Source: Phoenicimicrobium sp964438695 (GTDB taxonomy: Bacteria; Atribacterota; Phoenicimicrobiia; Phoenicimicrobiales; Phoenicimicrobiaceae). From it: 5,826 nucleotides of DNA. Of the stretch, positions 1 to 5,772 are shown piece by piece. The position numbers and the translations under genes were made by a program. The notes beneath the pieces were generated by a model. It worked only from the letters and a program-made list of their open reading frames with translations. It did not search any database and was not told where the DNA came from. How positions within the stretch are numbered: position 1 is the first letter of the stretch; each line of letters starts with the position of its first letter. The stretch is from assembly GCA_964438695.1 (NCBI GenBank), contig CAYTKP010000042.1, positions 1-5,826 of the forward strand. Reading direction: 5' to 3'.

Positions 1-58
1 GTATGCGAAAGTTTTAATTTTTTTTAAATTACTTTTTGGGTCTTTTGGGAGATTTTTT

Positions 59-814
59 ATGAATATTACTGAAAGACAAAGGGAATTTTTAAAAACTTTG
101 ATAGATTTATACCAGGAGAAAGGTTCTGCCATTCATTATTCAGAAGTGGCTCGAAAAATGGGAGTAAGTAAATGGACTGCTTATGATATGTTACAATTAC
201 TTCGCAAAGAAGGTCTCCTGGAAGTAGAATACTTAATCCCAGAATCAGACAGCTATAATTGGGGCAAGTTAGGCCGTTCTACCATTACTTTCTTTCCTAC
301 TAGGAAAGGATATGCTATCTCTACCCTCTCTCCAAAAACACTCTCCACCAAAGTAGCTGAGCTAAATAAAGTAAAAAAAGAAATTATCCAAAAATTTGAC
401 GAGCTCAAAGAAAAATTTACCCTGAAAGACCTGCTTAAAGAAGCTTTACAAACCAAATCTCCTCTGATTTTCTGTGCTTGTTTATTACTTATCTTAATCC
501 TTCTCATTAAAAAAATAACTGAAGGAATGGCTGAAATAAAATTATTAAGTCAAATAGTCCCTACCAATGCAACAGATACTTATGTTGGATTAGCTTTGGT
601 TGTCTTCGTAGGAGTATGTCTGGGAGTTATAGCAAAATATATTAATAAAATTCCTAACTATGCAAATGGTTCAAATAATACTCTAGATGAATATGTAGAT
701 TATATTCAAACCTATAATCAATATATTTCTCAAATGGATGAAAAAGAACAAAAATCATTATTGGAATTTTTAAAAGATACTCTAGACGAAATAAATAAGA
801 AAAATTTAAAATAA
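59..814 (+). CDS. Membrane-anchored winged helix-turn-helix protein (putative transcriptional regulator)
   Basis: This 251-residue protein probably senses or regulates from the inner face of the membrane. Residues about 4-58 form a winged helix-turn-helix: an opening helix (ERQREFLKTL), then HYSEVARKMGVSKWTAYDML as helix-turn-helix, then an EGLL turn into the wing. A GRSTITFFPT segment follows at 72-81. Residues about 97-130 are charged and helical and could form a coiled coil. Two hydrophobic spans lie at about 135-151 and 174-194, so both the DNA-binding head and the acidic C-terminal tail (about 200-251) should be cytoplasmic. The start is ATG 59 behind GGGAG at 47-51 with a 7-nt spacer. 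The radical-SAM gene begins 39 nt after the stop, so the two are probably co-transcribed and functionally linked. The HTH resembles MarR/LexA-like winged helices, but I cannot name a characterised family. Too little upstream sequence is available to define its promoter. The fold is fairly sure; the ligand and target are unknown. Confidence 0.85.
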   Translation: MNITERQREFLKTLIDLYQEKGSAIHYSEVARKMGVSKWTAYDMLQLLRKEGLLEVEYLIPESDSYNWGKLGRSTITFFPTRKGYAISTLSPKTLSTKVAELNKVKKEIIQKFDELKEKFTLKDLLKEALQTKSPLIFCACLLLILILLIKKITEGMAEIKLLSQIVPTNATDTYVGLALVVFVGVCLGVIAKYINKIPNYANGSNNTLDEYVDYIQTYNQYISQMDEKEQKSLLEFLKDTLDEINKKNLK

Positions 815-840
815 ACATTTTTAAAAATTTTGAAATTATG

Positions 841-845
841 GGAGG
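841..845 (+). promoter_or_regulatory. Shine-Dalgarno site that fixes the radical-SAM start
   Basis: GGAGG at 841-845 sits 8 nt before ATG 854. It decides against the in-frame TTG at 830, which lies upstream of this site and has no purine-rich site at a suitable distance. Confidence 0.9.
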
Positions 846-853
846 AAAATATC

Positions 854-2284
854 ATGGATTATATGGAAAAACTTAAAAATTACACTACCAAACAGACTAT
901 AAATCTTATTATGAAGGCTTTGGCTAATAGTTCTGACGAAAACCTTATTCGACTAACCTATGCGGCAGAAAGAATTGCCCCTAAGTTTAAACCCGAAATA
1001 GCTAAAGTAAGGAAATCATGGGAAGACAAGACCCCGGCTTACGTGCTTGCCAAAAAAGTATTAACAGAAATTCACCCTAATGTCCGAGATAAAATGGTAA
1101 TGAATTTTATGATTAAATATATCCTGATGGGTCCAAAAACAAGAGAAGATTTTCAAAAAAAAGAAGGTATTCCCTCTCCTGCCACGATAGTAATTAGCCC
1201 TACTATGAGATGTAATCTCAGATGTATAGGTTGCTATGCCGGAGATTATTCTAAAAAAGATGACTTACCTATTGAATATGTAGACAAAGTGATAACTGAA
1301 GGTAAAGAGATAGGAACATATTTCTATGTTATCTCTGGTGGTGAAGCCTTTGTCAGAGATGATATGTTAGATATCTATAAAAAACATAATGATGCCGCCT
1401 TTATGATCTACACCAATGGAACTTTCATAGATAGAGATATGGCTTTTAAACTACAGGAATTGGGTAATGTTGCCCCGGCTATAAGCGTAGAAGGATTTGA
1501 AAAAGAAACTGATGCCCGTCGAGGTAAAGGAGTCTGGAAAAAGGTAATGCAAGCGATGGATAACTGTAAAGAAGCAAGGTTAATTTATGGTTTTTCTGCC
1601 ACTCCTACAAGATATAATACCGAAGTCATTTATAGCGATGAACTTATTAAACTGTTAGTAGAAGATAAAGGTTGTATGTTTGGTTGGTATTTCACTTATA
1701 TCCCTATCGGCAGAAATCCTGATGTTAGTTTAATGCAAACACCAGAACAGAGACTTTATGGATGGAGAAGAGTTAATTACCTTAGAAGTAAATACCCAGT
1801 CTTTATTGGTGACTTCTGGAATGACGGAATGCACGTAAATGGCTGTATTGCCGGAGGTCGCCAATCCGGATATCTACATATAAATGTTAAAGGAGATTAT
1901 GAGCCCTGTGTATTTACCCACTGTGCCACTCATAATGTAAGAAATGCCACATTGAGAGAGGCTCTGGCTTCTCCTTTATTTAAAGCAATAAGGGCGAGAC
2001 AACCTTATTCTGATAATTTAATGTTGCCCTGTATGATCATTGATCATCCTGAAATATTAAGAGAAGTAGTCAAAGAAACCGGGGCCTACCCTACTCACGG
2101 AAATGCTCAAACAGTCTTAACGAAGTGTGCCGCACATTTAGACCAATACTCTAAAGAATATGGTGAACTTTCCCAACCTTTCTGGGAAAAAGTATACGTA
2201 AAAAAAGAAGGGATGCCACCTGTTCCCGAGAAATTTGAAGATGTACAAAAAATGATAGCAGATATAAAGAAAACAAAGAAATAA
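854..2284 (+). CDS. Radical SAM protein with SPASM/twitch-like C-terminal domain
   Basis: A 476-residue cytoplasmic iron-sulfur enzyme of the COG0535-type radical-SAM group. Residues 1-110 are a mostly helical N-terminal extension. The radical-SAM core follows, with CNLRCIGC placing C120, C124 and C127 on the SAM-binding 4Fe-4S cluster, then the GGEA motif at 162-165 that contacts the methionine amino group. The C-terminal part has further cysteines at 331 (NGC), 352 (EPC), 357 (THC), 393 (LPC) and 425, laid out like a SPASM or twitch domain binding an auxiliary cluster. This suggests chemistry on a peptide, protein or small molecule rather than a simple activase. No precursor peptide gene is visible beside it. 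It lies 39 nt behind the membrane-bound HTH protein and ends at a strong terminator, so the pair forms a two-gene unit. The superfamily is certain; the reaction and substrate cannot be read from the sequence. Confidence 0.95.
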   Translation: MDYMEKLKNYTTKQTINLIMKALANSSDENLIRLTYAAERIAPKFKPEIAKVRKSWEDKTPAYVLAKKVLTEIHPNVRDKMVMNFMIKYILMGPKTREDFQKKEGIPSPATIVISPTMRCNLRCIGCYAGDYSKKDDLPIEYVDKVITEGKEIGTYFYVISGGEAFVRDDMLDIYKKHNDAAFMIYTNGTFIDRDMAFKLQELGNVAPAISVEGFEKETDARRGKGVWKKVMQAMDNCKEARLIYGFSATPTRYNTEVIYSDELIKLLVEDKGCMFGWYFTYIPIGRNPDVSLMQTPEQRLYGWRRVNYLRSKYPVFIGDFWNDGMHVNGCIAGGRQSGYLHINVKGDYEPCVFTHCATHNVRNATLREALASPLFKAIRARQPYSDNLMLPCMIIDHPEILREVVKETGAYPTHGNAQTVLTKCAAHLDQYSKEYGELSQPFWEKVYVKKEGMPPVPEKFEDVQKMIADIKKTKK

Positions 2285-2291
2285 AGAATTA

Positions 2292-2328
2292 AGAGGGGAA
2301 ATCAAATGGTTTCTCCTCTCTCTTTTTT
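2292..2328 (+). terminator. Rho-independent terminator of the HTH/radical-SAM unit
   Basis: A 10-bp stem, AGAGGGGAAA (2292-2301) with TTTCTCCTCT (2310-2319), includes one G-T wobble and has an 8-nt loop. It is followed by CTC and a six-T run at 2323-2328. It starts 8 nt after the radical-SAM stop and lies between two converging genes. On the minus strand the hairpin is followed only by a broken T-rich stretch (TAATTCTTTATTT), so it may also slow transcription from the transporter gene, but less well. Confidence 0.9.
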
Positions 2329-2337
2329 GTTCCCTGA

Positions 2338-3195
2338 TTATTCTGTTCTTTTTCTCTGACATATAATCATACCAAAAATTATTAACAATCCTCCTATCCA
2401 GGCAATAAGGCCTACCTTCTCTCCTAAGAGAAGGTAGGCAAAAATTGCACTAAATATTGGTTCCCCCGAAAATAGAATAGCGGTTTTAGTAGCAGTAGAA
2501 TATCTTTGAAATCTGTTCTGCATATAAAAAGCCAAAGCCGTTGCAAATACTCCAGTTAATATAATCGGCCACCATACATTGGAAGTGTAAGATAAATGAA
2601 TATCCAGTCTTTCAAAAAACAGAACCATTAATAAAGATAATATAAAAACCGTAGTTAATTGAACAATAACCAATAAAACACAATTCATCTTCTTAGTATA
2701 TAAACCAACTGATATGATGTGCATAGCAAAAGATACTGCACATAATAAAACCAAAAAATCACCTAAGTTAAAACTAAAGCTGCTATTCTGATTAAGCAAG
2801 CATAATCCGATAGTTGCGAAAATTACCCCAATAACTGAATTTCGATTAACTTTTTCTTTGATAAAAAAATAAGAGATAATAGGAACTAACACGACAGATA
2901 AACCCGTAATAAATCCTGCTTTAGTAGCAGTAGTATATTTTAAACCTACAGTCTGAAAAGCATAACCTAGAAAGAGGAAAATTCCAATTAAGAATCCTTT
3001 TTTAAGAATTATTTTATCAATATCTTTTATTTTTTTCCAAAATATCACACTTAAAATAAGGACTGCTAACAAAAAGCGATAAGCTAAAAAAGTAAAAGGC
3101 ATAATTTGGTCAAGAACATCTTTTATTATGGCAAAAGTGGCCCCCCAAATAATTACTATTCCTAATAGGTATATTTCTGCTTTAATACCTTTCAT
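2338..3195 (-). CDS. EamA/DMT-superfamily transporter
   Basis: A 285-residue inner-membrane permease of the drug/metabolite transporter superfamily. Two EamA repeats give about ten hydrophobic spans (near residues 7-25, 33-52, 68-86, 92-112, 120-134, 146-164, 172-193, 208-226, 237-257 and 262-279). Family marks are WGATF at 17-21, the TTATKAGFITGL stretch at the start of span 4, and its counterpart STATKTAILFSGEPIFSAIF in the second repeat followed by LLLGE. Length is normal for the family. The substrate cannot be predicted; family members move amino acids, nucleosides and other metabolites, usually outwards. The start is ATG 3195 behind GGGAAG with an 8-nt spacer. It is the last gene of the minus-strand run, 59 nt after the PflX-like gene, and converges on the plus-strand radical-SAM gene. 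Its 3' part contains a perfect 12-bp inverted repeat (2410-2439). Confidence 0.93.
   Translation of the reverse strand: MKGIKAEIYLLGIVIIWGATFAIIKDVLDQIMPFTFLAYRFLLAVLILSVIFWKKIKDIDKIILKKGFLIGIFLFLGYAFQTVGLKYTTATKAGFITGLSVVLVPIISYFFIKEKVNRNSVIGVIFATIGLCLLNQNSSFSFNLGDFLVLLCAVSFAMHIISVGLYTKKMNCVLLVIVQLTTVFILSLLMVLFFERLDIHLSYTSNVWWPIILTGVFATALAFYMQNRFQRYSTATKTAILFSGEPIFSAIFAYLLLGEKVGLIAWIGGLLIIFGMIICQRKRTE
2410..2439. repeat. Perfect 12-bp inverted repeat inside the transporter gene
   Basis: GCCTACCTTCTC at 2410-2421 and GAGAAGGTAGGC at 2428-2439 are exact reverse complements around a 6-nt loop. In the transporter mRNA this makes a strong hairpin over the codons for AYLLLGEKVG. No T-run follows in either direction, so it does not look like a terminator. 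Confidence 0.85.
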
Positions 3196-3254
3196 GGGTA
3201 ATTCTTCCCATATGTACTTCTTCTCTTTTCTTCATAAATATATAATTATTACCC
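3194..3254 (-). promoter_or_regulatory. Intergenic region with competing inverted repeats at the transporter start
   Basis: The 59-nt gap (3196-3254) between the PflX-like gene and the transporter is bounded by a 7-bp inverted repeat: GGGTAAT at 3196-3202 and ATTACCC at 3248-3254. The same GGG (3196-3198), directly upstream of the ATG, can instead pair in ATGGG/CCCAT (3194-3198 with 3207-3211). That second hairpin would hold the start codon and part of the ribosome site. Both stems are short; the regulatory reading is inference. Confidence 0.35.
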
Positions 3255-4181
3255 TTAAATATCCCGCTGAAACCACCCGTTTTCTAATCCCTCTTCTTTA
3301 AAAGCCTGCAAGGCCTTTCTGTATTCTTCCCTATTTATTCTTCTGGATAAAGGAGGAAATTGGTTGGCCTGATAAGCCGGAAAATATTGAGCCATCAAAC
3401 TAATATAAGTATGTAGTGAAATCTCCCGGGCTATAAAATGCATAATCTTTCTCGTTCCACTTAAACCTTCTGGCAAAACTAAATGTCGAACAATTAATCC
3501 TGAGCGAGCCACTCCATCCTTACCTACTACCAAGTCTCCTACCTGACGGTGCATCTCCTTTAGTGCTTCTTTCATTCTCTCAAAATAATTTGGAGCAGCC
3601 GAATATTTCTTAGCTATATCATTATCAGTATACCGAGCATCAGGTAAATATATATCTACAATACTGTCAAGTATTTTTAAAGTTTTCACCGCCTCATAAC
3701 CACTAGTATTATAAACGATGGGAATGTGTAGGCCCATTTTTATAGCCAACTTAAGACTCTTTAATATCTGAGGTACAAAATGAGTTGGAGTAACTAAATT
3801 TATATTATGGCATTTTCTTTTCTGCAAAGCAAGCATGATTTTAGCTAAATCTGACAAACTAATTTTATTGCCATTTCCCAATTGACTTATAGGGTAATTT
3901 TGGCAATACACACACTTCAAATTACAGTTAGTAAAAAATATAGTACCAGAACCAAAGTAGCCCGTCAAAGGTGGTTCTTCCCCAAAGTGAGCATTATAAC
4001 TGGAGACCATCACTTCTTCACCTGAGCGACAAAATCCTTGCTCCCCTTTTAGTCGATTCACATTACAATTTCGGGGACAAACTTGACAAGGTGAAAGTAA
4101 TTTATAAGCCTTTTCGATTCTTTTATTTAGTTCATTTTCATCTAAATTTAAATAAGAAGGATATTTTAATTCTTCAGACAA
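3255..4181 (-). CDS. PflX-type (COG1313) radical SAM iron-sulfur protein
   Basis: A 308-residue cytoplasmic radical-SAM protein similar in architecture to pyruvate formate-lyase activating enzymes. Members of this PflX group remain without an assigned reaction. The N-terminal region carries C32, C35, C39 and C51 (CQVCPRNC plus GFC), a likely second cluster or metal site typical of the group. The group-typical GYFGSGTIFFTNC segment leads into CNLKCVYC, giving C86, C90 and C93 for the SAM cluster. Later conserved stretches are TPTHFVPQ (131-138), VYNTSGYE (156-163) and HLVLPEG (233-239). It starts with TTG at 4181: an in-frame stop lies 18 nt upstream and no methionine follows before residue 58. 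The ribosome site is modest (GAGAG about 10 nt before). The upstream HAD gene ends 15 nt away in the same frame, which argues for one operon. No glycyl-radical enzyme is nearby, so the activase role is unsupported here. Confidence 0.92.
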   Translation of the reverse strand: MSEELKYPSYLNLDENELNKRIEKAYKLLSPCQVCPRNCNVNRLKGEQGFCRSGEEVMVSSYNAHFGEEPPLTGYFGSGTIFFTNCNLKCVYCQNYPISQLGNGNKISLSDLAKIMLALQKRKCHNINLVTPTHFVPQILKSLKLAIKMGLHIPIVYNTSGYEAVKTLKILDSIVDIYLPDARYTDNDIAKKYSAAPNYFERMKEALKEMHRQVGDLVVGKDGVARSGLIVRHLVLPEGLSGTRKIMHFIAREISLHTYISLMAQYFPAYQANQFPPLSRRINREEYRKALQAFKEEGLENGWFQRDI

Positions 4182-4196
4182 GTAATACCATCTCTC

Positions 4197-4877
4197 TTAA
4201 AGATAATTTAATAATTCTTTTAAAGAACTTAATTGTAAAAAATCCTCGGATATAGGTTTTTCTTCCTCAAATTTCCAAGTTAAACAAGGAATCAGAATAC
4301 AATTTATACCTAATTTTAAAGCAGGATTCAAATCTGAGCGAATACTATTGCCTACTATCCAAGTATCTTTCTTCTTTAACTTATGCTCTCTTAAAATATT
4401 CTGATATTCCTCTATATTCTTGTATCTCAAAACATAAATTACAGAAAAATATTTCTTTAAACCAGTCAGTTGCAATTTCTTTTCCTGAATCTGAGGATCA
4501 CCTAAGGTAGCAAGAATTAAAAAATATTTTTGACTTAAAATATCTAATACATGATAAACATCATCGACCAGCTCAGGAGTTCTTTCAAAGACTTGCCAGC
4601 CTAATCTTTCAATCTTTTTCTTTAAATCAAGATCAACTTTTTCGCCATTCTTTTGAGAAAAATACTCATAGGTCTCCCCTAAACTATAAGGATATCTTTC
4701 TTTTGCAAAACCATATTGAAATACATTTTTGATATCAATCTCATCGAGTTTTGCTAATACTTCTTTCTTTTTAAAGCCAAAGTCTTTCATCAGCAAAAAG
4801 AATTCCTCCCTTGCCTGGTTATATAATTTAGAAGTCTTAATTAAGGTATCATCTAAATCAAATATAATAGTCTTAAT
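4197..4877 (-). CDS. HAD-superfamily hydrolase with probable ATT start codon
   Basis: A 227-codon reading frame (226 residues) for a HAD-type, phosphatase-like enzyme. Motif I is FDLDDTL at residues 6-12, with nucleophile D7 and acid D9. A helical cap follows, then motif II around LATLGD (T124), a likely motif III lysine near K153 (RYKNIEEY), and motif IV GNSIRSD ending at D182, followed by NPALKLG. The first ATG/GTG/TTG codon is TTG 4796, which would delete motif I and 27 residues. The frame is open upstream to TAA at 4895-4893, and AGGAG at 4891-4887 lies 9 nt before an ATT at 4877, giving an N-terminus of MKTIIFDLDDTL, just where this family begins. ATT 4883 is only 3 nt from the site. It is the first gene of the minus-strand run, with the PflX-like gene 15 nt behind. 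Substrate unknown. A sequencing error restoring an ordinary start is the main alternative. Confidence 0.85.
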   Translation of the reverse strand: MKTIIFDLDDTLIKTSKLYNQAREEFFLLMKDFGFKKKEVLAKLDEIDIKNVFQYGFAKERYPYSLGETYEYFSQKNGEKVDLDLKKKIERLGWQVFERTPELVDDVYHVLDILSQKYFLILATLGDPQIQEKKLQLTGLKKYFSVIYVLRYKNIEEYQNILREHKLKKKDTWIVGNSIRSDLNPALKLGINCILIPCLTWKFEEEKPISEDFLQLSSLKELLNYL

Positions 4878-4886
4878 CTTAATCTT

Positions 4887-4891
4887 CTCCT
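4887..4891 (-). promoter_or_regulatory. Shine-Dalgarno site that supports the ATT start of the HAD gene
   Basis: Read on the minus strand, AAAAGGAG has its AGGAG core at 4891-4887, 9 nt upstream of ATT 4877. An in-frame ATG-TAA pair (4898-4893) lies just upstream of this site and cannot start the gene. Confidence 0.8.
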
Positions 4892-4910
4892 TTTACATAA
4901 ATTCTTTTTA

Positions 4911-4939
4911 ATTATAACTATAATGATACTCTTTAGCAA
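4911..4939 (-). promoter_or_regulatory. Promoter of the HAD / PflX-like / transporter run
   Basis: On the minus strand, TTGCTA (4939-4934) and TATAAT (4916-4911) are separated by 17 nt, matching a housekeeping sigma promoter at 4/6 and 6/6. Transcription would begin near 4904, leaving a leader of about 27 nt that includes the AGGAG site. No experimental support. Confidence 0.65.
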
Positions 4940-5043
4940 ACATAAAAAAGTATCCATCAACAAAATATCAAGTATATAGAATGGGCATCGAGTGAAGAGA
5001 AAAATACCGGGAAGTACTAAAAAAGTGAATATAATAAAATTTT

Positions 5044-5071
5044 TTATGAAGCTGCAAAAATGTGTTATAAT
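5044..5071 (+). promoter_or_regulatory. Extended -10 promoter of signal peptidase I
   Basis: TGTTATAAT (5063-5071) is a full extended -10 element: TG, one base, then consensus TATAAT at 5066-5071. A weak -35 candidate, TTATGA (5044-5049), lies 16 nt upstream. Transcription near 5078 would give a leader of about 43 nt before ATG 5121. It is divergent from the HAD operon promoter more than 100 bp away. The rest of the 243-nt gap (4878-5120) shows nothing clear. Confidence 0.6.
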
Positions 5072-5120
5072 ACTTTTTGTTAATATAACCAAAATATTTA
5101 TTGTTGGAAAGAGGGTAAAA

Positions 5121-5678
5121 ATGAAAAAAAGTGACAAAAAGGAAAAAGATTTGAAGAAGGATACAAAAAAAAGGAAAAAGTCAATGATTAGAGAAGTATT
5201 AGAGACGGTAATCAGTGCGGGTATAATTGCCTTCATAATTATTACTTTTATTGGGCAGGTCACAGTAGTAAGAGGCGCTTCAATGGAGCCCACTCTCCAT
5301 AATGGAGAAAGACTTATTGCTAATAAAATTAGTTATCGTTTCGAATCGCCTGAAAGAGGAGAAATAATAATTTTTAGACCTCCTATAGAAATAAAACGGA
5401 ATTATATAAAAAGAATAATTGGAGTTCCCGGAGATAAAATCGAAATCATTAATGGAGAAGTTTTTCTAAATGAGGAAAAATTAGAAGAACCTTATGTAAA
5501 ATATAAATCTTTTGAAAATTTATCTGCCTTCATAGTTCCTCCAGATTCTTATTTTGTCTTAGGAGATAATCGTTCCAATAGTAGTGACAGTAGATATTGG
5601 GGTTTTGTACCTCGTAAGAATATAGTGGCTAAGGCCTGGGTAGTTTTCTGGCCCTTGAATAAAATTAGATTACCATAG
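5121..5678 (+). CDS. lepB: Signal peptidase I
   Basis: A 185-residue membrane serine protease that removes signal peptides from exported proteins outside the membrane. The N-terminus is very lysine-rich (residues 1-20) and cytoplasmic, followed by one membrane span at about 27-46. The family boxes are in order: RGASMEPTL with nucleophile S54, then RGEIIIF, NYIKRIIGVPGD with general base K97, and GDNRSNSSDSRYWGFV (148-163). Length matches the short Gram-positive type (SipS-like) rather than the two-span E. coli LepB. ATG 5121 is chosen because AGAGGG at 5110-5115 precedes it at the right distance and the protein then begins with the usual basic head. The frame stays open back to GTG 4992, but that stretch is promoter and leader. 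It is divergent from the HAD operon and appears to be a single gene. Confidence 0.96.
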   Translation: MKKSDKKEKDLKKDTKKRKKSMIREVLETVISAGIIAFIIITFIGQVTVVRGASMEPTLHNGERLIANKISYRFESPERGEIIIFRPPIEIKRNYIKRIIGVPGDKIEIINGEVFLNEEKLEEPYVKYKSFENLSAFIVPPDSYFVLGDNRSNSSDSRYWGFVPRKNIVAKAWVVFWPLNKIRLP

Positions 5679-5688
5679 AAACCCACAG

Positions 5689-5735
5689 TTAATCATTAAT
5701 AGCGCCGGTGTCTCACCTGCCTATTAATTCATTAA
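5689..5735. repeat. 47-nt imperfect palindrome downstream of signal peptidase
   Basis: TTAAT (5689-5693) pairs with ATTAA (5731-5735). After a small internal loop, ATTAATAG (5695-5702) pairs exactly with CTATTAAT (5721-5728). Inside, GC (5704-5705) pairs with GC (5719-5720), and GGTG (5707-5710) pairs with CACC (5714-5717) around a TCT loop. That is 19 pairs in all. It begins 10 nt after the signal peptidase stop. A six-T run at 5748-5753 follows 12 nt beyond the stem, too far for a classic terminator, so a weak terminator, a REP-like repeat or an insertion scar are all possible. Confidence 0.6.
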
Positions 5736-5772
5736 ATCAATAATCAATTTTTTATTTACTATTAATATACAA

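Noticed and set aside
830..853. TTG 830 as the start of the region-A radical-SAM gene
   Set aside because: The GGAGG site lies downstream of it and is well spaced from ATG 854; the extra eight residues would be encoded by the ribosome site itself.
2138..2362. 74-residue minus-strand reading frame over the radical-SAM 3' end
   Set aside because: It is antisense to a conserved coding region and crosses the terminator hairpin.
3971..4255. 94-residue plus-strand reading frame across the HAD/PflX-like junction
   Set aside because: It lies opposite two well-supported genes, has no recognisable domain and no convincing ribosome site.
4893..4898. ATG at 4898 as the HAD start
   Set aside because: It is followed directly by an in-frame TAA and has no good ribosome site; it could be the true start only if the sequence has an error here.
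4992..5120. N-terminal extension of signal peptidase from GTG 4992
   Set aside because: It covers the promoter and leader; ATG 5121 has a proper ribosome site and gives the normal family length.
4853..5293. 146-residue minus-strand reading frame opposite signal peptidase
   Set aside because: It is antisense to the coding region and its promoter, overlaps the HAD N-terminus, and its phenylalanine/isoleucine-rich product is what the complement of lysine-rich sequence gives.
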